64,000 bases of DNA from Streptomyces sp. NBC_00442 (GTDB lineage: Bacteria; Actinomycetota; Actinomycetes; Streptomycetales; Streptomycetaceae): positions 5,828,001 through 5,892,000 of the forward strand of contig NZ_CP107918.1 in the NCBI RefSeq assembly GCF_036014195.1. The letters run 5' to 3'. Below are positions 55,059 through 64,000 of the stretch, piece by piece. Position numbers and translations under genes: made by a program. Each line of letters starts with the position of its first letter. The first letter of the stretch is position 1. The notes beneath the pieces are model-generated. The model did not search any database. It had not been told where the DNA came from and saw only the letters and a list, made by a program, of their open reading frames with translations.

Positions 55059-56135
55059 TCAAGCGTAATGGCCGTCGGAGCGGGCGCGTCCGGGCTTCTG
55101 CCGCTCCCGCCCCCATGGCATGCCCGCGGCGACCTCACAGCGCACGAACTCGCGCAGTTCCAGGAACTGGCCGAGCGGGTCCGCGGCCAGATGCAGCCAG
55201 GGGAAAGACGTCGCATACGGCCCGATGCGCCGGAATTCCTCCAGGGTTTCGGGCCAGCGCCTGCGGACGACGAGGACGTAGGCGAGCAGATTGCGCACCT
55301 CGGCCGGCCACGGGTCGCCCGCCTCGTAGGTGCCGGACAGCTCGATGCCGAGATCGGCCGCCGCGTCGATCCGCTCGTACGGAATGCTGTGCCCGCCGCC
55401 GCCTACCATGTAGGCGAAGGCGGCCCGCGCCGGGAGCGCGCGGATCAGCGAGCCCGGCAGGGAATCCTCCGCGGCCCGCTCGGCGAAGTCGAAGCACTCG
55501 CGGTGCGAGCCGTACCACTGGGCCGAGAGGTACTGGAGCGCCGCCACATGACAGCCGTAGTGGTGCGAGGAACGCCGTATGGCCTCACCCCACAATTCCT
55601 CGAAGACCGTGTGGGAGGCATGGGTGCCGCGTGCGTGGTCGAGGGCGATCCGCCACGGGACGGGGTCGGCCGGGTCGCCGTCGGCCGCCGAGAGGATCAG
55701 CGGGGCCACGTCGCGCAGCCGCTCGGCCCGCGCGGGCGAGCCCCACGCCTCGACGATCGCGAGCTCGGCCTTGACCAGCAGCGCGTCCGGATCGCGGGGC
55801 GCGGCGGCCAGCCAGTCGGCGAGCCACTCCGGCCTGTTCACCGCGAACGCGGCGAGCCGCACCGTGTAGCGGTCGCGGTTCTCCCACTCGGCCAGCTCCC
55901 GGGTCGTGGCGAGGAGCTTGGCCGCCGTCTCGTACTCGCCGAGCGCTGCGGAGACCAGCGCGGGGGCGAGCCGGGCGTCGGGGGCGTCGAGCAGCACGTC
56001 CCGGCCGTCCCAGAGCCCGGCCGGGAGCAGCCCCTCGGGCCCGCTCGGCTCGAACGGAGCCGAGAGCTTGGTCACGTGCCTGGCCCGCCGTGCGGTGCGG
56101 ATCAGCGCGGATACGAAAGTCATGGTGCGGACCAT
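55059..56135 (-). CDS. TPR-like helical protein, conserved in Streptomyces
   Basis: A leftward gene of about 358 residues. It shows alternating helices (LVSAALGEYETAAKLLATTR, LVKAELAIVEAWGSPARAER, ALQYLSAQWYGSHRECFDFA), resembling tetratricopeptide-type repeats. I recognise no named family or catalytic motif. The start is uncertain: ATG 56135 gives MVRTMTFVSALIRTARRARH, ATG 56123 is also possible, and neither has a good ribosome binding site. The ORF to 56276 is probably too long. Its stop lies 5 nt before the Lon-like GTG, so the two may be co-transcribed. Confidence 0.72.
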   Translation of the reverse strand: MVRTMTFVSALIRTARRARHVTKLSAPFEPSGPEGLLPAGLWDGRDVLLDAPDARLAPALVSAALGEYETAAKLLATTRELAEWENRDRYTVRLAAFAVNRPEWLADWLAAAPRDPDALLVKAELAIVEAWGSPARAERLRDVAPLILSAADGDPADPVPWRIALDHARGTHASHTVFEELWGEAIRRSSHHYGCHVAALQYLSAQWYGSHRECFDFAERAAEDSLPGSLIRALPARAAFAYMVGGGGHSIPYERIDAAADLGIELSGTYEAGDPWPAEVRNLLAYVLVVRRRWPETLEEFRRIGPYATSFPWLHLAADPLGQFLELREFVRCEVAAGMPWGRERQKPGRARSDGHYA

Positions 56136-56345
56136 TGAAATCCGCAGGTGGGGGTGGCGCCAGGGGGCCGCTGTGAAGCTTTCGTATCGGTGGTGAGGGT
56201 TGTACGACGCGGGGTCAAGGACCGGCAAATTCAGCCACCTCGGGCCCCACGGGGAGCGGGTGAGCACCGTGGGCACGGCCCGCTGAAGCGCTGCGGACGG
56301 CGCCGGGTCACCCCCGGCCGCCCCAGCTCCGACACGGTTCGTGGC

Positions 56346-57986
56346 TCAGCCGCGCCGCAGCAGTCGCGAGGCGCCCGCCGCCACCGTCGTCGCCAGGATC
56401 CAGCCAAGCAGGATCAGCAGGGCCGCCGCCCACTGCCAGACGCCGGAGAGCCGCCAGTAGCCGTCCTGGCCCAGGTTGACCACCGGGATGAGCAGATCGA
56501 GGGCGTACAGCGCCGCGTTCCAGTCGGGGTGCTCGTCGGGCTTGATCGGCCGGGGGTCGTAGTGCGAGAAGGCGAGGGTGCCGGCCGCCCACAGGACCGC
56601 CATCCACAGCGCGGCCCGCCCCGGCCGGTAGCCGTACGCCACCGTCAGGTCCTGGAGCACGCCCCACGCCTTCGCGGCCAGCGGCAGCGTCTCGCGGCGC
56701 CTGCGCTGCTTGGCGAGCAGCACCTCGCGGGCGTCCGCGTCCTCGCCGCTGCCCCGCAGCACGCCGGCGAGCCGCTCATAGGGTTCGGGCCCGTACTCGG
56801 GGGTCGCCGCCGTCACCCAGTCCAGGCGCTGGGCCAGCGTGAACGTGCCGATCGGGATGAGGTTCTCGTAGGCGAAGCCGTTCATCGTCAAATGGCCGGG
56901 CCGCGGCCAGCTGTCCGCCATGTCGACGAGGTTGACGACCCGCGCGCCGGACAGCACCACCTTGCCGCGCTCGGCGCGCTGCCCGGTGAAGCGCAGCTCC
57001 GGCGTCTGGATGCGGCGCAACGACAGCTCCTGCACGTCGCTCATGACGACACGGGACTGCGCCAGGTCCACCGCGTCCCCGAACCGCCCGTCGTCCAGGC
57101 GCAGACCGCCCCGGCATTCGAACGGCTGAATAAGAGTGCCGCGCACCGGCGTGTTGGTGTAGTTCGCCCCGTACGGAGTGCCGTACTGGGTCCCGTACTG
57201 CGTCCCGTACGGCGGGGTGGTGCCCGCCTGGTTGCCGCCGGGATAGACGGCCGCCGACGTCAGATACAGGGTGCGCTCGACGATCAGCTGCGGCGCGTTG
57301 AGCGCCCGCCCGCCGTCCGGGTTGATGAGCCGGCTGCCGCGCAGGCTCAGCGTCACCCCCACTTTCGCCGCGCGCAGGCTCAGCTCTCCGTAGGACTCGA
57401 TGAGGTCGGCCTGGAGGTCCTGGCCGACCAGGAGCCCGTCCGCCGCGATCGAGCGGCCGTTGCGGTCACCGTGCACCACGGCCTGGCTGAGCAGGAGGTC
57501 GGTGCCGATGTGCGCGTCGGTCAGGCGGATACCGCCCGGGACGCGGCAGCGCGGCAGGTGCAGATCGCCCTCGGTGGTCAGCCTGGCCGCCTCAAGACGC
57601 GGAATCGCGCAGCTCACCATGCGCACGGTCGTGAAGTGGGCCTCGGGGAGCAGGACTTCGTTCTCGAAGCGGCAGTTGTTCAGCTCGACGTACGGGGTGA
57701 CCGTGCCGCCGGACAGGTTGAGCAGGCCGGTGATCTGCACCCCGGTGAGCTTGAGCGCGGCGACCCGGCCGGGCAGCGCGGGCGGCCCGCTCAGCAGGAG
57801 CAGCGCCACCACCCTGGCCCGCACGCTGCGCTCGGGCCCCCAGGGGCGCACCGCGAACGGGTCGTCGCGCACGGGGTTGCGGGTGCGCAGATCGTACGTA
57901 CTGCCGTTGCGGAAGGCCTGCCACATGCCCAGCTCCGCCGGGCTGAGCCAGTCCGGTGCCTCCCCCGGATCGGGCGCTTCGGTCAA
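56346..57986 (-). CDS. Beta-helix/pentapeptide-like membrane-associated protein
   Basis: A 546-residue protein. The N-terminal part has about 20-residue repeats of hydrophobic and small residues, e.g. LKLTGVQITGLLNLSGGTVT, LHLPRCRVPGGIRLTDAHIG and LSLRAAKVGVTLSLRGSRLI, which suggest a right-handed beta helix. A short YGTQYGTQYGTPYG repeat lies near residue 255. The C-terminal 180 residues are helical, with two or more membrane segments (about residues 455-475, 495-515, 520-540). Streptomyces proteins of this type have been annotated as membrane-associated oxidoreductases, without support that I can see. TTG 57986 follows GAGAGGGA. It diverges from hisD. Confidence 0.72.
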   Translation of the reverse strand: MTEAPDPGEAPDWLSPAELGMWQAFRNGSTYDLRTRNPVRDDPFAVRPWGPERSVRARVVALLLLSGPPALPGRVAALKLTGVQITGLLNLSGGTVTPYVELNNCRFENEVLLPEAHFTTVRMVSCAIPRLEAARLTTEGDLHLPRCRVPGGIRLTDAHIGTDLLLSQAVVHGDRNGRSIAADGLLVGQDLQADLIESYGELSLRAAKVGVTLSLRGSRLINPDGGRALNAPQLIVERTLYLTSAAVYPGGNQAGTTPPYGTQYGTQYGTPYGANYTNTPVRGTLIQPFECRGGLRLDDGRFGDAVDLAQSRVVMSDVQELSLRRIQTPELRFTGQRAERGKVVLSGARVVNLVDMADSWPRPGHLTMNGFAYENLIPIGTFTLAQRLDWVTAATPEYGPEPYERLAGVLRGSGEDADAREVLLAKQRRRRETLPLAAKAWGVLQDLTVAYGYRPGRAALWMAVLWAAGTLAFSHYDPRPIKPDEHPDWNAALYALDLLIPVVNLGQDGYWRLSGVWQWAAALLILLGWILATTVAAGASRLLRRG

Positions 57987-58063
57987 TGCCGTCCCTCTCG
58001 CCGTCCACCCTGACAGGAGGAACGCTAGTGGCCACGGGTGACAGAAGGTGACGCCCGTGTTGC

Positions 58064-58080
58064 GTATCAGCCACTGATAC
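58064..58080. promoter_or_regulatory. 17-bp palindromic operator upstream of hisD
   Basis: GTATCAGCCACTGATAC is a perfect inverted repeat with 7-bp arms and a 3-bp centre. It lies 42 nt upstream of hisD and 78 nt from the divergent gene's TTG start. The position suggests control of either promoter. Its regulator is unknown. Confidence 0.6.
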
Positions 58081-58121
58081 AGGCGTCCAGTGCTCCGGAG
58101 GCGTCTGAGAGAATTGGTTAC

Positions 58122-59444
58122 GTGATCTCCCGAATCGATCTGCGCGGCAACACCCTCCCCGAGGGTGGCGCCCTGCGCGACCTGCTGCCCCGTGCCGAGT
58201 TCGACGTGGAAGCCGCCCTGGACAAGGTGCGGCCCATCTGCGAGGACGTGCGTCATCGTGGCGACGCGGCGCTCATCGACTACGCGGAGAGGTTCGACGG
58301 CGTCGAGCTGGCCCAGGTCCGGGTGCCCGCCCAGGCTCTGGCGGACGCCCTCGAGCAGCTGGCCCCGCAGGTCAGGGCCGCCCTGGAGGAGTCGATCCGG
58401 CGTGCCCGGATCGTGCACCGAGCCCAGCGCCGCACCACCGAGGTGACCGAGGTGGCCCCCGGCGGCACCGTCACCGAGAAGTGGGTGCCGGTCAACCGGG
58501 TCGGCCTGTACGCGCCGGGCGGGCGTGCCGTCTACCCCTCCTCCGTGATCATGGACACGGTCCCGGCGCAGGAGGCCGGTGTGCCTTCCATCGCGCTGGC
58601 CTCGCCCGCCCAGAAGGAGTTCGACGGCCTCCCGCACCCCACGATCCTCGCCGCCTGCGCGCTGCTCGGTATCGACGAGGTGTACGCGGCCGGCGGTGCC
58701 ACCGCCGTCGCGATGTTCGCGCACGGCACGGAATCCTGCGAGCCGGTCAACATGGTGGCCGGCCCCGGCAACATCTGGGTCGCGGCCGCCAAGCGCTACT
58801 TCACCGGGAAGATCGGCATCGACGCCGAGGCCGGCCCGACCGAGATCGCCGTCCTCGCCGACGACACCGCCGACCCGGTGCACGTGGCGTCCGACCTGAT
58901 CAGCCAGGCCGAGCACGACCCGCTCGCCGCCTCCGTCCTGGTCACCGACAGCGTCGAACTCGCCGACAAGGTCACGGTCGAGCTCGACAAGCAGGTCGCC
59001 GTCGCCCGCCACCGCGAGGATCGGATCGAGCCGGCGCTCAAGGGCGAACAGTCCGCGATCGTCCTCGTCGACTCCCTGGAGGACGGCCTCAAGGTCGTCG
59101 ACGCGTACGGCGCCGAGCACCTGGAGATCCAGACCGCCGACGCCGCCGCCGTGGCCGACCGGGTCACCAACGCGGGCGCGATCTTCGTCGGGCCCTGGGC
59201 CCCGGTCTCGCTCGGCGACTACTGCGCCGGCTCCAACCACGTGCTGCCCACCGGCGGCTGCGCCTGCCACTCCTCGGGCCTGTCCGTGCAGTCCTTCCTG
59301 CGCGGCATCCACATCGTCGACTACACGCGCGACGCGCTCGCCGAGGTCACCCACCACGTGGTCACCCTCGCCGAGGCCGAGGACCTGCCCGCGCACGGGG
59401 CGGCTCTGAAGGCACGCTTCTCCTGGAAGGTGCCGACCGTATGA
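58122..59444 (+). CDS. hisD: Histidinol dehydrogenase HisD
   Basis: A 440-residue enzyme for the last two steps of histidine synthesis (histidinol to histidine with NAD+, zinc-dependent). Landmarks are [20 protein letters not shown] (about residues 124-143), [16 protein letters not shown] (about 207-222), [12 protein letters not shown] (about 237-248), LISQAEHDP (zinc ligands Gln, His), and [15 protein letters not shown] near 365. GTG 58122 is the family start; the upstream extension to 58038 crosses the palindrome and is rejected. First gene of the his operon. Confidence 0.96.
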   Translation: MISRIDLRGNTLPEGGALRDLLPRAEFDVEAALDKVRPICEDVRHRGDAALIDYAERFDGVELAQVRVPAQALADALEQLAPQVRAALEESIRRARIVHRAQRRTTEVTEVAPGGTVTEKWVPVNRVGLYAPGGRAVYPSSVIMDTVPAQEAGVPSIALASPAQKEFDGLPHPTILAACALLGIDEVYAAGGATAVAMFAHGTESCEPVNMVAGPGNIWVAAAKRYFTGKIGIDAEAGPTEIAVLADDTADPVHVASDLISQAEHDPLAASVLVTDSVELADKVTVELDKQVAVARHREDRIEPALKGEQSAIVLVDSLEDGLKVVDAYGAEHLEIQTADAAAVADRVTNAGAIFVGPWAPVSLGDYCAGSNHVLPTGGCACHSSGLSVQSFLRGIHIVDYTRDALAEVTHHVVTLAEAEDLPAHGAALKARFSWKVPTV

Positions 59445-60583
59445 CGAACGCCGAGCACACGCCGGTCGCCGAGCGCGCGACCACCATCGACGACCTCCCC
59501 GTACGGGACGAGCTGCGCGGCAAGTCCCCTTACGGCGCGCCCCAGTTGGACACCCCCGTCCAGCTGAACACCAACGAGAACCCCTACCCGCTGCCCGAGC
59601 CGCTCGTCGCGCGGATCGCGGAGCGGGTCGCCGAGGCGGCCCGGAGCCTCAACCGCTACCCCGACCGCGACGCGGTGGAGCTGCGCACCGAGCTGGCGCG
59701 CTACCTCACCCGCACCGGCAAGCACCCGGTCGCGGTCGAGAACGTGTGGGCGGCCAACGGGTCCAACGAGGTCCTCCAGCAGCTGCTCCAGGCCTTCGGC
59801 GGCCCCGGCCGCACCGCGATCGGCTTCGAGCCCTCGTACTCGATGCACGCCCTGATCGCCCGCGGCACCGGCACCGGCTGGATCTCCGGGCCCCGCAACG
59901 AGGACTTCACGATCGACCTCGCGGCGGCCGAGCGGGCCGTGGCGGAGCAGGCGCCGGACGTCGTCTTCATCACCTCGCCCAACAACCCGACGGGCACCGC
60001 GGTCGCCGCCGAGACGGTCCTCGCGCTGTACGAGGCCGCGCAGGCGGCTAAGCCCACGATGGTCATCGTGGACGAGGCGTACGTCGAGTTCAGCCACCGC
60101 GACTCGCTGCTCCCGCTCATCGAGGGCCGCCCGAACCTGGTGGTCTCGCGGACCATGTCGAAGGCGTTCGGTGCGGCCGGGCTGCGCCTGGGCTATCTCG
60201 CCGCGCACCCCGCGGTGGTCGACGCGGTACAGCTGGTCCGCCTTCCCTACCACCTGTCCGCCGTCACCCAGGCGACCGCGCTCGCGGCCCTGGAGCACAC
60301 GGACACGCTGCTCGGCTATGTCGAGCAGCTCAAGGCCGAGCGGGACCGCCTGGTCACCGAGCTGCGGGCGATCGGCTACGAGGTGACCGAGTCGGACGCC
60401 AACTTCGTCCAGTTCGGCCGCTTCGACGACAGCCACGCCGCGTGGCAGCAGATCCTCGACCGGGGCGTCCTGGTCCGGGACAACGGGGTGCCGGGCTGGC
60501 TGCGGGTCACCGCGGGCACCCCGGCCGAGAACGACGCGTTCCTCGACGCGGTCCGTCAACTCAAGAAGGAGCAGAGCGCATGA
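59441..60583 (+). CDS. hisC: Histidinol-phosphate aminotransferase HisC
   Basis: A 380-residue class I/II PLP aminotransferase converting imidazole acetol-phosphate to histidinol-phosphate. The N-terminal [14 protein letters not shown] is typical; [14 protein letters not shown] contains the PLP-contact Asn, [11 protein letters not shown] the Asp, and [20 protein letters not shown] the PLP lysine (about residue 241). Its ATG overlaps the hisD stop (ATGA), and its stop overlaps hisB. Confidence 0.96.
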   Translation: MTNAEHTPVAERATTIDDLPVRDELRGKSPYGAPQLDTPVQLNTNENPYPLPEPLVARIAERVAEAARSLNRYPDRDAVELRTELARYLTRTGKHPVAVENVWAANGSNEVLQQLLQAFGGPGRTAIGFEPSYSMHALIARGTGTGWISGPRNEDFTIDLAAAERAVAEQAPDVVFITSPNNPTGTAVAAETVLALYEAAQAAKPTMVIVDEAYVEFSHRDSLLPLIEGRPNLVVSRTMSKAFGAAGLRLGYLAAHPAVVDAVQLVRLPYHLSAVTQATALAALEHTDTLLGYVEQLKAERDRLVTELRAIGYEVTESDANFVQFGRFDDSHAAWQQILDRGVLVRDNGVPGWLRVTAGTPAENDAFLDAVRQLKKEQSA

Positions 60584-61173
60584 GCCGCGTTGGAAGAGTG
60601 GAACGCACCACCAAGGAGACGTCCGTCCTCGTCGAGATCGACCTCGACGGCAGCGGAAAGGTCGATGTGTCGACCGGGGTCGGCTTCTACGACCACATGC
60701 TCGACCAGCTCGGCCGCCACGGCCTGTTCGACCTCACGGTCAAGACCGACGGCGACCTGCACATCGACACCCACCACACCATCGAGGACACCGCGCTCGC
60801 GCTCGGTGCGGCCTTCAAGCAGGCCCTCGGCGACAAGGTCGGCATCTACCGCTTCGGCAACTGCACCGTGCCGCTCGACGAGTCGCTCGCCCAGGTGACC
60901 GTCGACCTGTCGGGCCGCCCCTACCTCGTGCACACCGAGCCCGAGAACATGGCGCCGATGATCGGTGAGTACGACACCACCATGACCCGGCACATCTTCG
61001 AGTCCTTCGTGGCCCAGGCGCAGGTCGCGCTGCACATTCACGTACCGTACGGACGCAACGCGCACCACATCGTGGAGTGCCAGTTCAAGGCGCTCGCCCG
61101 CGCGCTGCGCTATGCCTCCGAACGGGACCCGCGCGCCGCCGGAATCCTTCCTTCCACCAAGGGTGCCCTGTAA
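60580..61173 (+). CDS. hisB: Imidazoleglycerol-phosphate dehydratase HisB
   Basis: A 197-residue monofunctional dehydratase. Metal-binding motifs are [12 protein letters not shown] (about residues 37-48), [20 protein letters not shown] (about 64-83) and the C-terminal [19 protein letters not shown] (about 161-179). It lacks the phosphatase domain of the enterobacterial HisB, as usual outside that group. ATG overlaps the hisC stop. Confidence 0.97.
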   Translation: MSRVGRVERTTKETSVLVEIDLDGSGKVDVSTGVGFYDHMLDQLGRHGLFDLTVKTDGDLHIDTHHTIEDTALALGAAFKQALGDKVGIYRFGNCTVPLDESLAQVTVDLSGRPYLVHTEPENMAPMIGEYDTTMTRHIFESFVAQAQVALHIHVPYGRNAHHIVECQFKALARALRYASERDPRAAGILPSTKGAL

Positions 61174-61175
61174 GC

Positions 61176-61334
61176 ATGAACGGCCTCAACACCATCCTGA
61201 TCGTGCTCGGCCTCTTCCTGATCGGCGGAATCATCTCCTTCGTCAAGCAGGGGATGCCGAAGAGCCTGATCGTGCTCCTGTCCATCGGTGCCGTGATGTG
61301 CCTGGCCGCCGGCATCCTGCGAGTGGACTTCTGA
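61176..61334 (+). CDS. Small membrane protein inside the his operon
   Basis: A 52-residue protein with two membrane segments (about residues 4-23 and 29-50) joined by [11 protein letters not shown] at 61176 lies 2 nt after hisB; a GGGTGCC site in the hisB end could serve. It ends 2 nt before hisH, so it is translationally embedded. I recall a protein like this between hisB and hisH in other streptomycetes, but no function is known. The location suggests no obvious catalytic role in histidine synthesis. Confidence 0.8.
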   Translation: MNGLNTILIVLGLFLIGGIISFVKQGMPKSLIVLLSIGAVMCLAAGILRVDF

Positions 61335-61336
61335 TC

Positions 61337-61981
61337 ATGAGCGCACCCGCCAAGAAGGTCGTCGTCTTCGACTACGGATTCGGCAACGTCCGCTCCGCGG
61401 AGCGGGCCCTGGCCCACGTCGGTGCGGACGTGGAGATCACCCGCGACTACGACCGGGCCATGAACGCCGACGGGCTGCTCGTGCCCGGTGTCGGCGCCTT
61501 CTCCGCCTGCATGAAGGGCCTGCGCGACGCCCGCGGCGACTGGATCGTGGGCCGCCGGCTCTCCGGCGGCCGCCCGGTCATGGGCATCTGCGTCGGCATG
61601 CAGATCCTCTTCGAGCGCGGCATCGAGCACGGCGTGGAGACCGAGGGTCTGGACGAGTGGCCCGGCGTGGTCGAGCCGCTGAACGCGCCGGTCGTGCCGC
61701 ACATGGGCTGGAACACGGTGAAGGCGCCCGAGGACAGTGAACTGTTCGCCGGCCTGGACGACGAGGCCCGCTTCTACTTCGTCCACTCCTACGCCGTGCG
61801 CGACTGGAGCCTCGAAGTGACCAACCCCAAGATCCGCGCCCCCAGGGTCAGTTGGGCCACCCACGGCGAGCCGTTCGTGGCCGCGGTGGAGAACGGTGCC
61901 CTGTGGGCCACCCAGTTCCACCCCGAGAAGTCCGGCGACGCCGGAGCCCAGCTGCTCACCAACTGGATCGGAACCCTGTGA
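61337..61981 (+). CDS. hisH: Imidazole glycerol phosphate synthase glutaminase subunit HisH
   Basis: A 214-residue class I glutamine amidotransferase supplying ammonia to HisF. The nucleophile elbow is [14 protein letters not shown] (Cys about residue 91), and the catalytic His-x-Glu is in [13 protein letters not shown] (about residues 194-196). ATG 61337 is 2 nt after the small membrane protein gene. It ends in TGATG shared with priA. Confidence 0.96.
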   Translation: MSAPAKKVVVFDYGFGNVRSAERALAHVGADVEITRDYDRAMNADGLLVPGVGAFSACMKGLRDARGDWIVGRRLSGGRPVMGICVGMQILFERGIEHGVETEGLDEWPGVVEPLNAPVVPHMGWNTVKAPEDSELFAGLDDEARFYFVHSYAVRDWSLEVTNPKIRAPRVSWATHGEPFVAAVENGALWATQFHPEKSGDAGAQLLTNWIGTL

Positions 61982-62709
61982 TGGCTGCCCCGCTCGAACT
62001 CCTTCCCGCCGTCGACGTCCGCGACGGCCAGGCCGTACGGCTCGTCCACGGCGAGTCCGGCTCCGAGACCTCCTACGGCTCGCCCCTCCAGGCGGCCCTC
62101 GCCTGGCAGCGCTCGGGCGCCGAGTGGCTGCACCTGGTCGACCTGGACGCGGCGTTCGGCACCGGCGACAACCGCGCGCTGATCGCCGAGGTCGCGGGCG
62201 CCATGGACATCAAGGTCGAGCTGTCCGGCGGCATCCGCGACGACGCCACCCTGGAGGCGGCCCTCGCCACCGGCTGCACCCGCGTCAATCTCGGCACCGC
62301 CGCCCTGGAGACCCCGGAATGGGTCGCCAAGGTCATCGCCCAGTACGGCGACAAGATCGCGGTCGGCCTCGACGTGCGCGGCACCACGCTGCGCGGCCGC
62401 GGCTGGACCCGCGACGGCGGCGACCTGTACGAGACCCTGGCCCGCCTGGACTCCGAGGGCTGCGCGCGGTACGTCGTCACCGACATCGCCAAGGACGGCA
62501 CGCTGACCGGCCCCAACCTGGAGCTCCTGAGGAACGTCTGCGCCGCCACGGACAAGCCGGTGGTGGCGTCCGGCGGAGTCTCCTCCCTGGACGACCTGCG
62601 CGCGATCTCCGAGCTGGTCCCGCTCGGTGTCGAGGGCGCGATCGTCGGCAAGGCCCTGTACGCGAAGGCCTTCACGCTGGAAGAGGCGCTCAAGGCGGTG
62701 GCGGCATGA
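61981..62709 (+). CDS. priA: Bifunctional ProFAR/PRA isomerase PriA (HisA/TrpF)
   Basis: A 242-residue TIM-barrel enzyme of the HisA type. Segments are [20 protein letters not shown] with the first catalytic Asp (Asp11), [20 protein letters not shown] (about 43-62), [36 protein letters not shown] (second catalytic Asp, about 175) and [13 protein letters not shown]. In streptomycetes and mycobacteria this enzyme also serves as phosphoribosylanthranilate isomerase for tryptophan, because no separate trpF exists (known for the group, inferred here). ATG shares one base with the hisH stop. Confidence 0.93.
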   Translation: MAAPLELLPAVDVRDGQAVRLVHGESGSETSYGSPLQAALAWQRSGAEWLHLVDLDAAFGTGDNRALIAEVAGAMDIKVELSGGIRDDATLEAALATGCTRVNLGTAALETPEWVAKVIAQYGDKIAVGLDVRGTTLRGRGWTRDGGDLYETLARLDSEGCARYVVTDIAKDGTLTGPNLELLRNVCAATDKPVVASGGVSSLDDLRAISELVPLGVEGAIVGKALYAKAFTLEEALKAVAA

Positions 62710-63128
62710 GTGACATGAGCGGCATGGGCGGCGAGATCCGCAGGACCTCCTCCGGCTCCGCGTTCGACGAGCGCTTCGGCTCCTCGCGGGTCGTGGAGCT
62801 GCCGGGCGGCCTCGTCCTGGTCGGCGGCTGCACGTCGACGGTCACCGGCCGCATCGACGATTCGGGCCCCTACCAGCAGGCCGTCACCGCGTTCGGCGTT
62901 GCCATCAAGTCGCTGGAGTCCGTGGGGCTCGGCCGGCAGGACGTGGTGCGCACCCGTGTGTACATCACCCATGCCCGAGACGTCGACGACGTGGGCCGCG
63001 CCCACAAGGAACTCTTCGACGACGTGCGCCCCGCCACCACGATGGTGATCGTGTCCGGCTTCGTCGACCCGAGCCTGGTGGTCGAGGTCGAGGTAGAGGC
63101 GTACCGGCGGACGGCGGCACAGGCATGA
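62706..63128 (+). CDS. RidA family protein
   Basis: A 140-residue RidA/YjgF-like protein. The start [20 protein letters not shown] precedes [20 protein letters not shown] (about residues 28-47), [20 protein letters not shown] and [19 protein letters not shown], with Arg in VRTRV the likely ligand-binding residue. RidA deaminates reactive enamines/imines from PLP enzymes; its place in the his operon next to the HisC reaction pathway makes sense. ATG overlaps the priA stop; its stop overlaps hisF. Confidence 0.92.
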   Translation: MSDMSGMGGEIRRTSSGSAFDERFGSSRVVELPGGLVLVGGCTSTVTGRIDDSGPYQQAVTAFGVAIKSLESVGLGRQDVVRTRVYITHARDVDDVGRAHKELFDDVRPATTMVIVSGFVDPSLVVEVEVEAYRRTAAQA

Positions 63129-63880
63129 CCCTCGCGGTACGCGTGATCCCCTGCCTGGACGTGGACAACGGCCGGGTCGTCAAGGGCGTCAACTTCCAGA
63201 ACCTGCGTGATGCCGGCGACCCGGTCGAGATGGCCAAGCTGTACGACGCCGAGGGCGCCGACGAGCTGACCTTCCTCGACATCACGGCCTCCTCCGGCAA
63301 CCGCGAGACCACCTACGACGTGGTGCGGCGCACGGCCGAGCAGGTCTTCATCCCGCTCACCGTCGGCGGCGGCGTGCGCAGCGCCGACGACGTCGACAAG
63401 CTGCTGCGGGCGGGCGCGGACAAGGTGGGCGTGAACACGGCCGCGATCGCCCGCCCCGACCTGATCCGCGAGATCGCCGAGCGCTTCGGCCGCCAGGTCC
63501 TGGTCCTCTCGGTCGACGCCCGGCGCACCGCGTCCGGCTCCTTCGAGGTGACGACGCACGGCGGCCGCACGGGCACGGGCATCGACGCGGTCGAATGGGC
63601 CCACCGGGCCGCGGAGTTGGGTGCGGGGGAGATCCTGCTCAACTCGATGGACGCGGACGGCACCAAGGACGGCTACGACACCGAGATGATCGCGGCGGTC
63701 CGCCGCCACGTCACCGTCCCGGTCATCGCCTCCGGCGGCGCCGGCCGCCTGGACCACTTCCCGCCGGCGATCGAGGCGGGCGCGGACGCGGTCCTGGCCG
63801 CGTCGGTCTTCCACTTCGGCGACCTGCGCATCGCGGAGGTCAAGCAGGCGCTGGCGAAGGCGGGCCACCCGGTCCGCTGA
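63125..63880 (+). CDS. hisF: Imidazole glycerol phosphate synthase cyclase subunit HisF
   Basis: A 251-residue TIM-barrel cyclase acting with HisH. Catalytic Asp11 lies in [20 protein letters not shown]; further marks are [40 protein letters not shown], the second catalytic Asp in [20 protein letters not shown] (about 132) and [18 protein letters not shown] 63125 overlaps the ridA stop (ATGA). The operon ends here, as no hisI follows inside the window. Confidence 0.96.
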   Translation: MTLAVRVIPCLDVDNGRVVKGVNFQNLRDAGDPVEMAKLYDAEGADELTFLDITASSGNRETTYDVVRRTAEQVFIPLTVGGGVRSADDVDKLLRAGADKVGVNTAAIARPDLIREIAERFGRQVLVLSVDARRTASGSFEVTTHGGRTGTGIDAVEWAHRAAELGAGEILLNSMDADGTKDGYDTEMIAAVRRHVTVPVIASGGAGRLDHFPPAIEAGADAVLAASVFHFGDLRIAEVKQALAKAGHPVR

Positions 63881-63893
63881 CCACGCCCGCCCC

Positions 63894-63927
63894 GGAGCCC
63901 GGCACGCAGCACTGCGCGCCGGGCTCC
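63894..63927 (+). terminator. Terminator hairpin after hisF
   Basis: GGAGCCCGGC (63894-63903) pairs with GCCGGGCTCC (63918-63927), and an inner GCAG/CTGC pair is possible. It lies 13 nt after the hisF stop. Confidence 0.75.
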
Positions 63928-63974
63928 CGCGCGTACGGCGGTGGCGCGCCGGGGAAGGGGATACGCAGCTTTAT

Positions 63975-63996
63975 TTGCGCAACAAATATTGCGCAA
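63975..63996. promoter_or_regulatory. Two 8-bp palindromes TTGCGCAA in an A+T-rich stretch
   Basis: TTGCGCAA, a perfect 8-bp palindrome, occurs at 63975-63982 and 63989-63996, 14 bp apart, joined by CAAATA. The A+T richness, unlike its surroundings, looks like a promoter with an operator of a dimeric regulator. The regulated gene must lie beyond the window. Confidence 0.5.
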
Positions 63997-64000
63997 CTTT

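Noticed and set aside
1..64000. CRISPR array, tRNA or rRNA genes, insertion sequences, prophage
   Set aside because: I looked for short regular direct repeats with spacers, cloverleaf T-arm patterns, and transposase or integrase motifs, and saw none. A tRNAscan and CRISPR search would settle it.

Overview
The window is about 72% G+C, uses GTG and TTG starts freely, and carries the division and cell-wall (dcw) cluster in the order known from Streptomyces coelicolor: rsmH-ftsL-ftsI-murE-murF-mraY-murD-ftsW-murG-ftsQ-ftsZ-pgeF-ylmE-sepF-yggT-divIVA. Further on are an IleRS gene under a T-box, dnaE, and a histidine operon with the actinobacterial PriA enzyme. It is chromosomal core DNA of a Streptomyces or close relative. 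I see no plasmid, phage, IS, CRISPR or biosynthetic cluster.

Layout. 1-7.7 kb: a partial FAD-dependent desaturase-like gene and a DUF4126 membrane protein (leftward); a three-gene leftward operon of degenerate ABC ATPase, YhgE/Pip membrane protein and TetR regulator with its own operator; then rightward SAV_6107-type HEPN, methyltransferase and DUF3040 genes. 8-13.6 kb (leftward): MoxR ATPase, DUF58 and transglutaminase (TgpA-type) genes joined by 4-nt stop/start overlaps, and a beta-carbonic anhydrase. 14-31.8 kb (rightward): the dcw cluster, with many stop/start overlaps that suggest translational coupling. It has no mraZ, murC or ftsA. A promoter with three AGTGG repeats at 10-bp spacing (a MraZ-box pattern) precedes rsmH, and ftsZ has its own large promoter region. 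32-35.7 kb (leftward): ileS with its T-box leader.

35.9-45.6 kb: a TraR/DksA-like protein with a histone-H1-like tail, lspA, an RluA-family pseudouridine synthase, a GNAT acetyltransferase and a Na+/H+ antiporter (rightward); a MscS-type channel diverging from a dienelactone-hydrolase-like gene; and leftward a DsbA-like thioredoxin, a membrane protein and a DUF2252 protein. 45.8-58 kb: dnaE, a 59-aa small protein, a NYN-domain protein, an ABC-2 type exporter pair, a small membrane protein, and leftward genes for a YbaK deacylase, a Lon-N-domain protein, a TPR-like protein and a beta-helix membrane protein. 58.1-63.9 kb: hisD-hisC-hisB-(52-aa membrane protein)-hisH-priA-ridA-hisF.

The genes are nearly all housekeeping. 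Less ordinary points are the MraZ-box-like promoter without mraZ, the unexplained palindromic operators (1540, 58064, 63975), the degenerate ABC ATPase, the DksA-like protein missing one zinc-finger cysteine, the 13-bp tandem repeat at 42457, and copies of a dispersed intergenic element at 7.8 and 31.9 kb. I found no clearly new multi-gene system.
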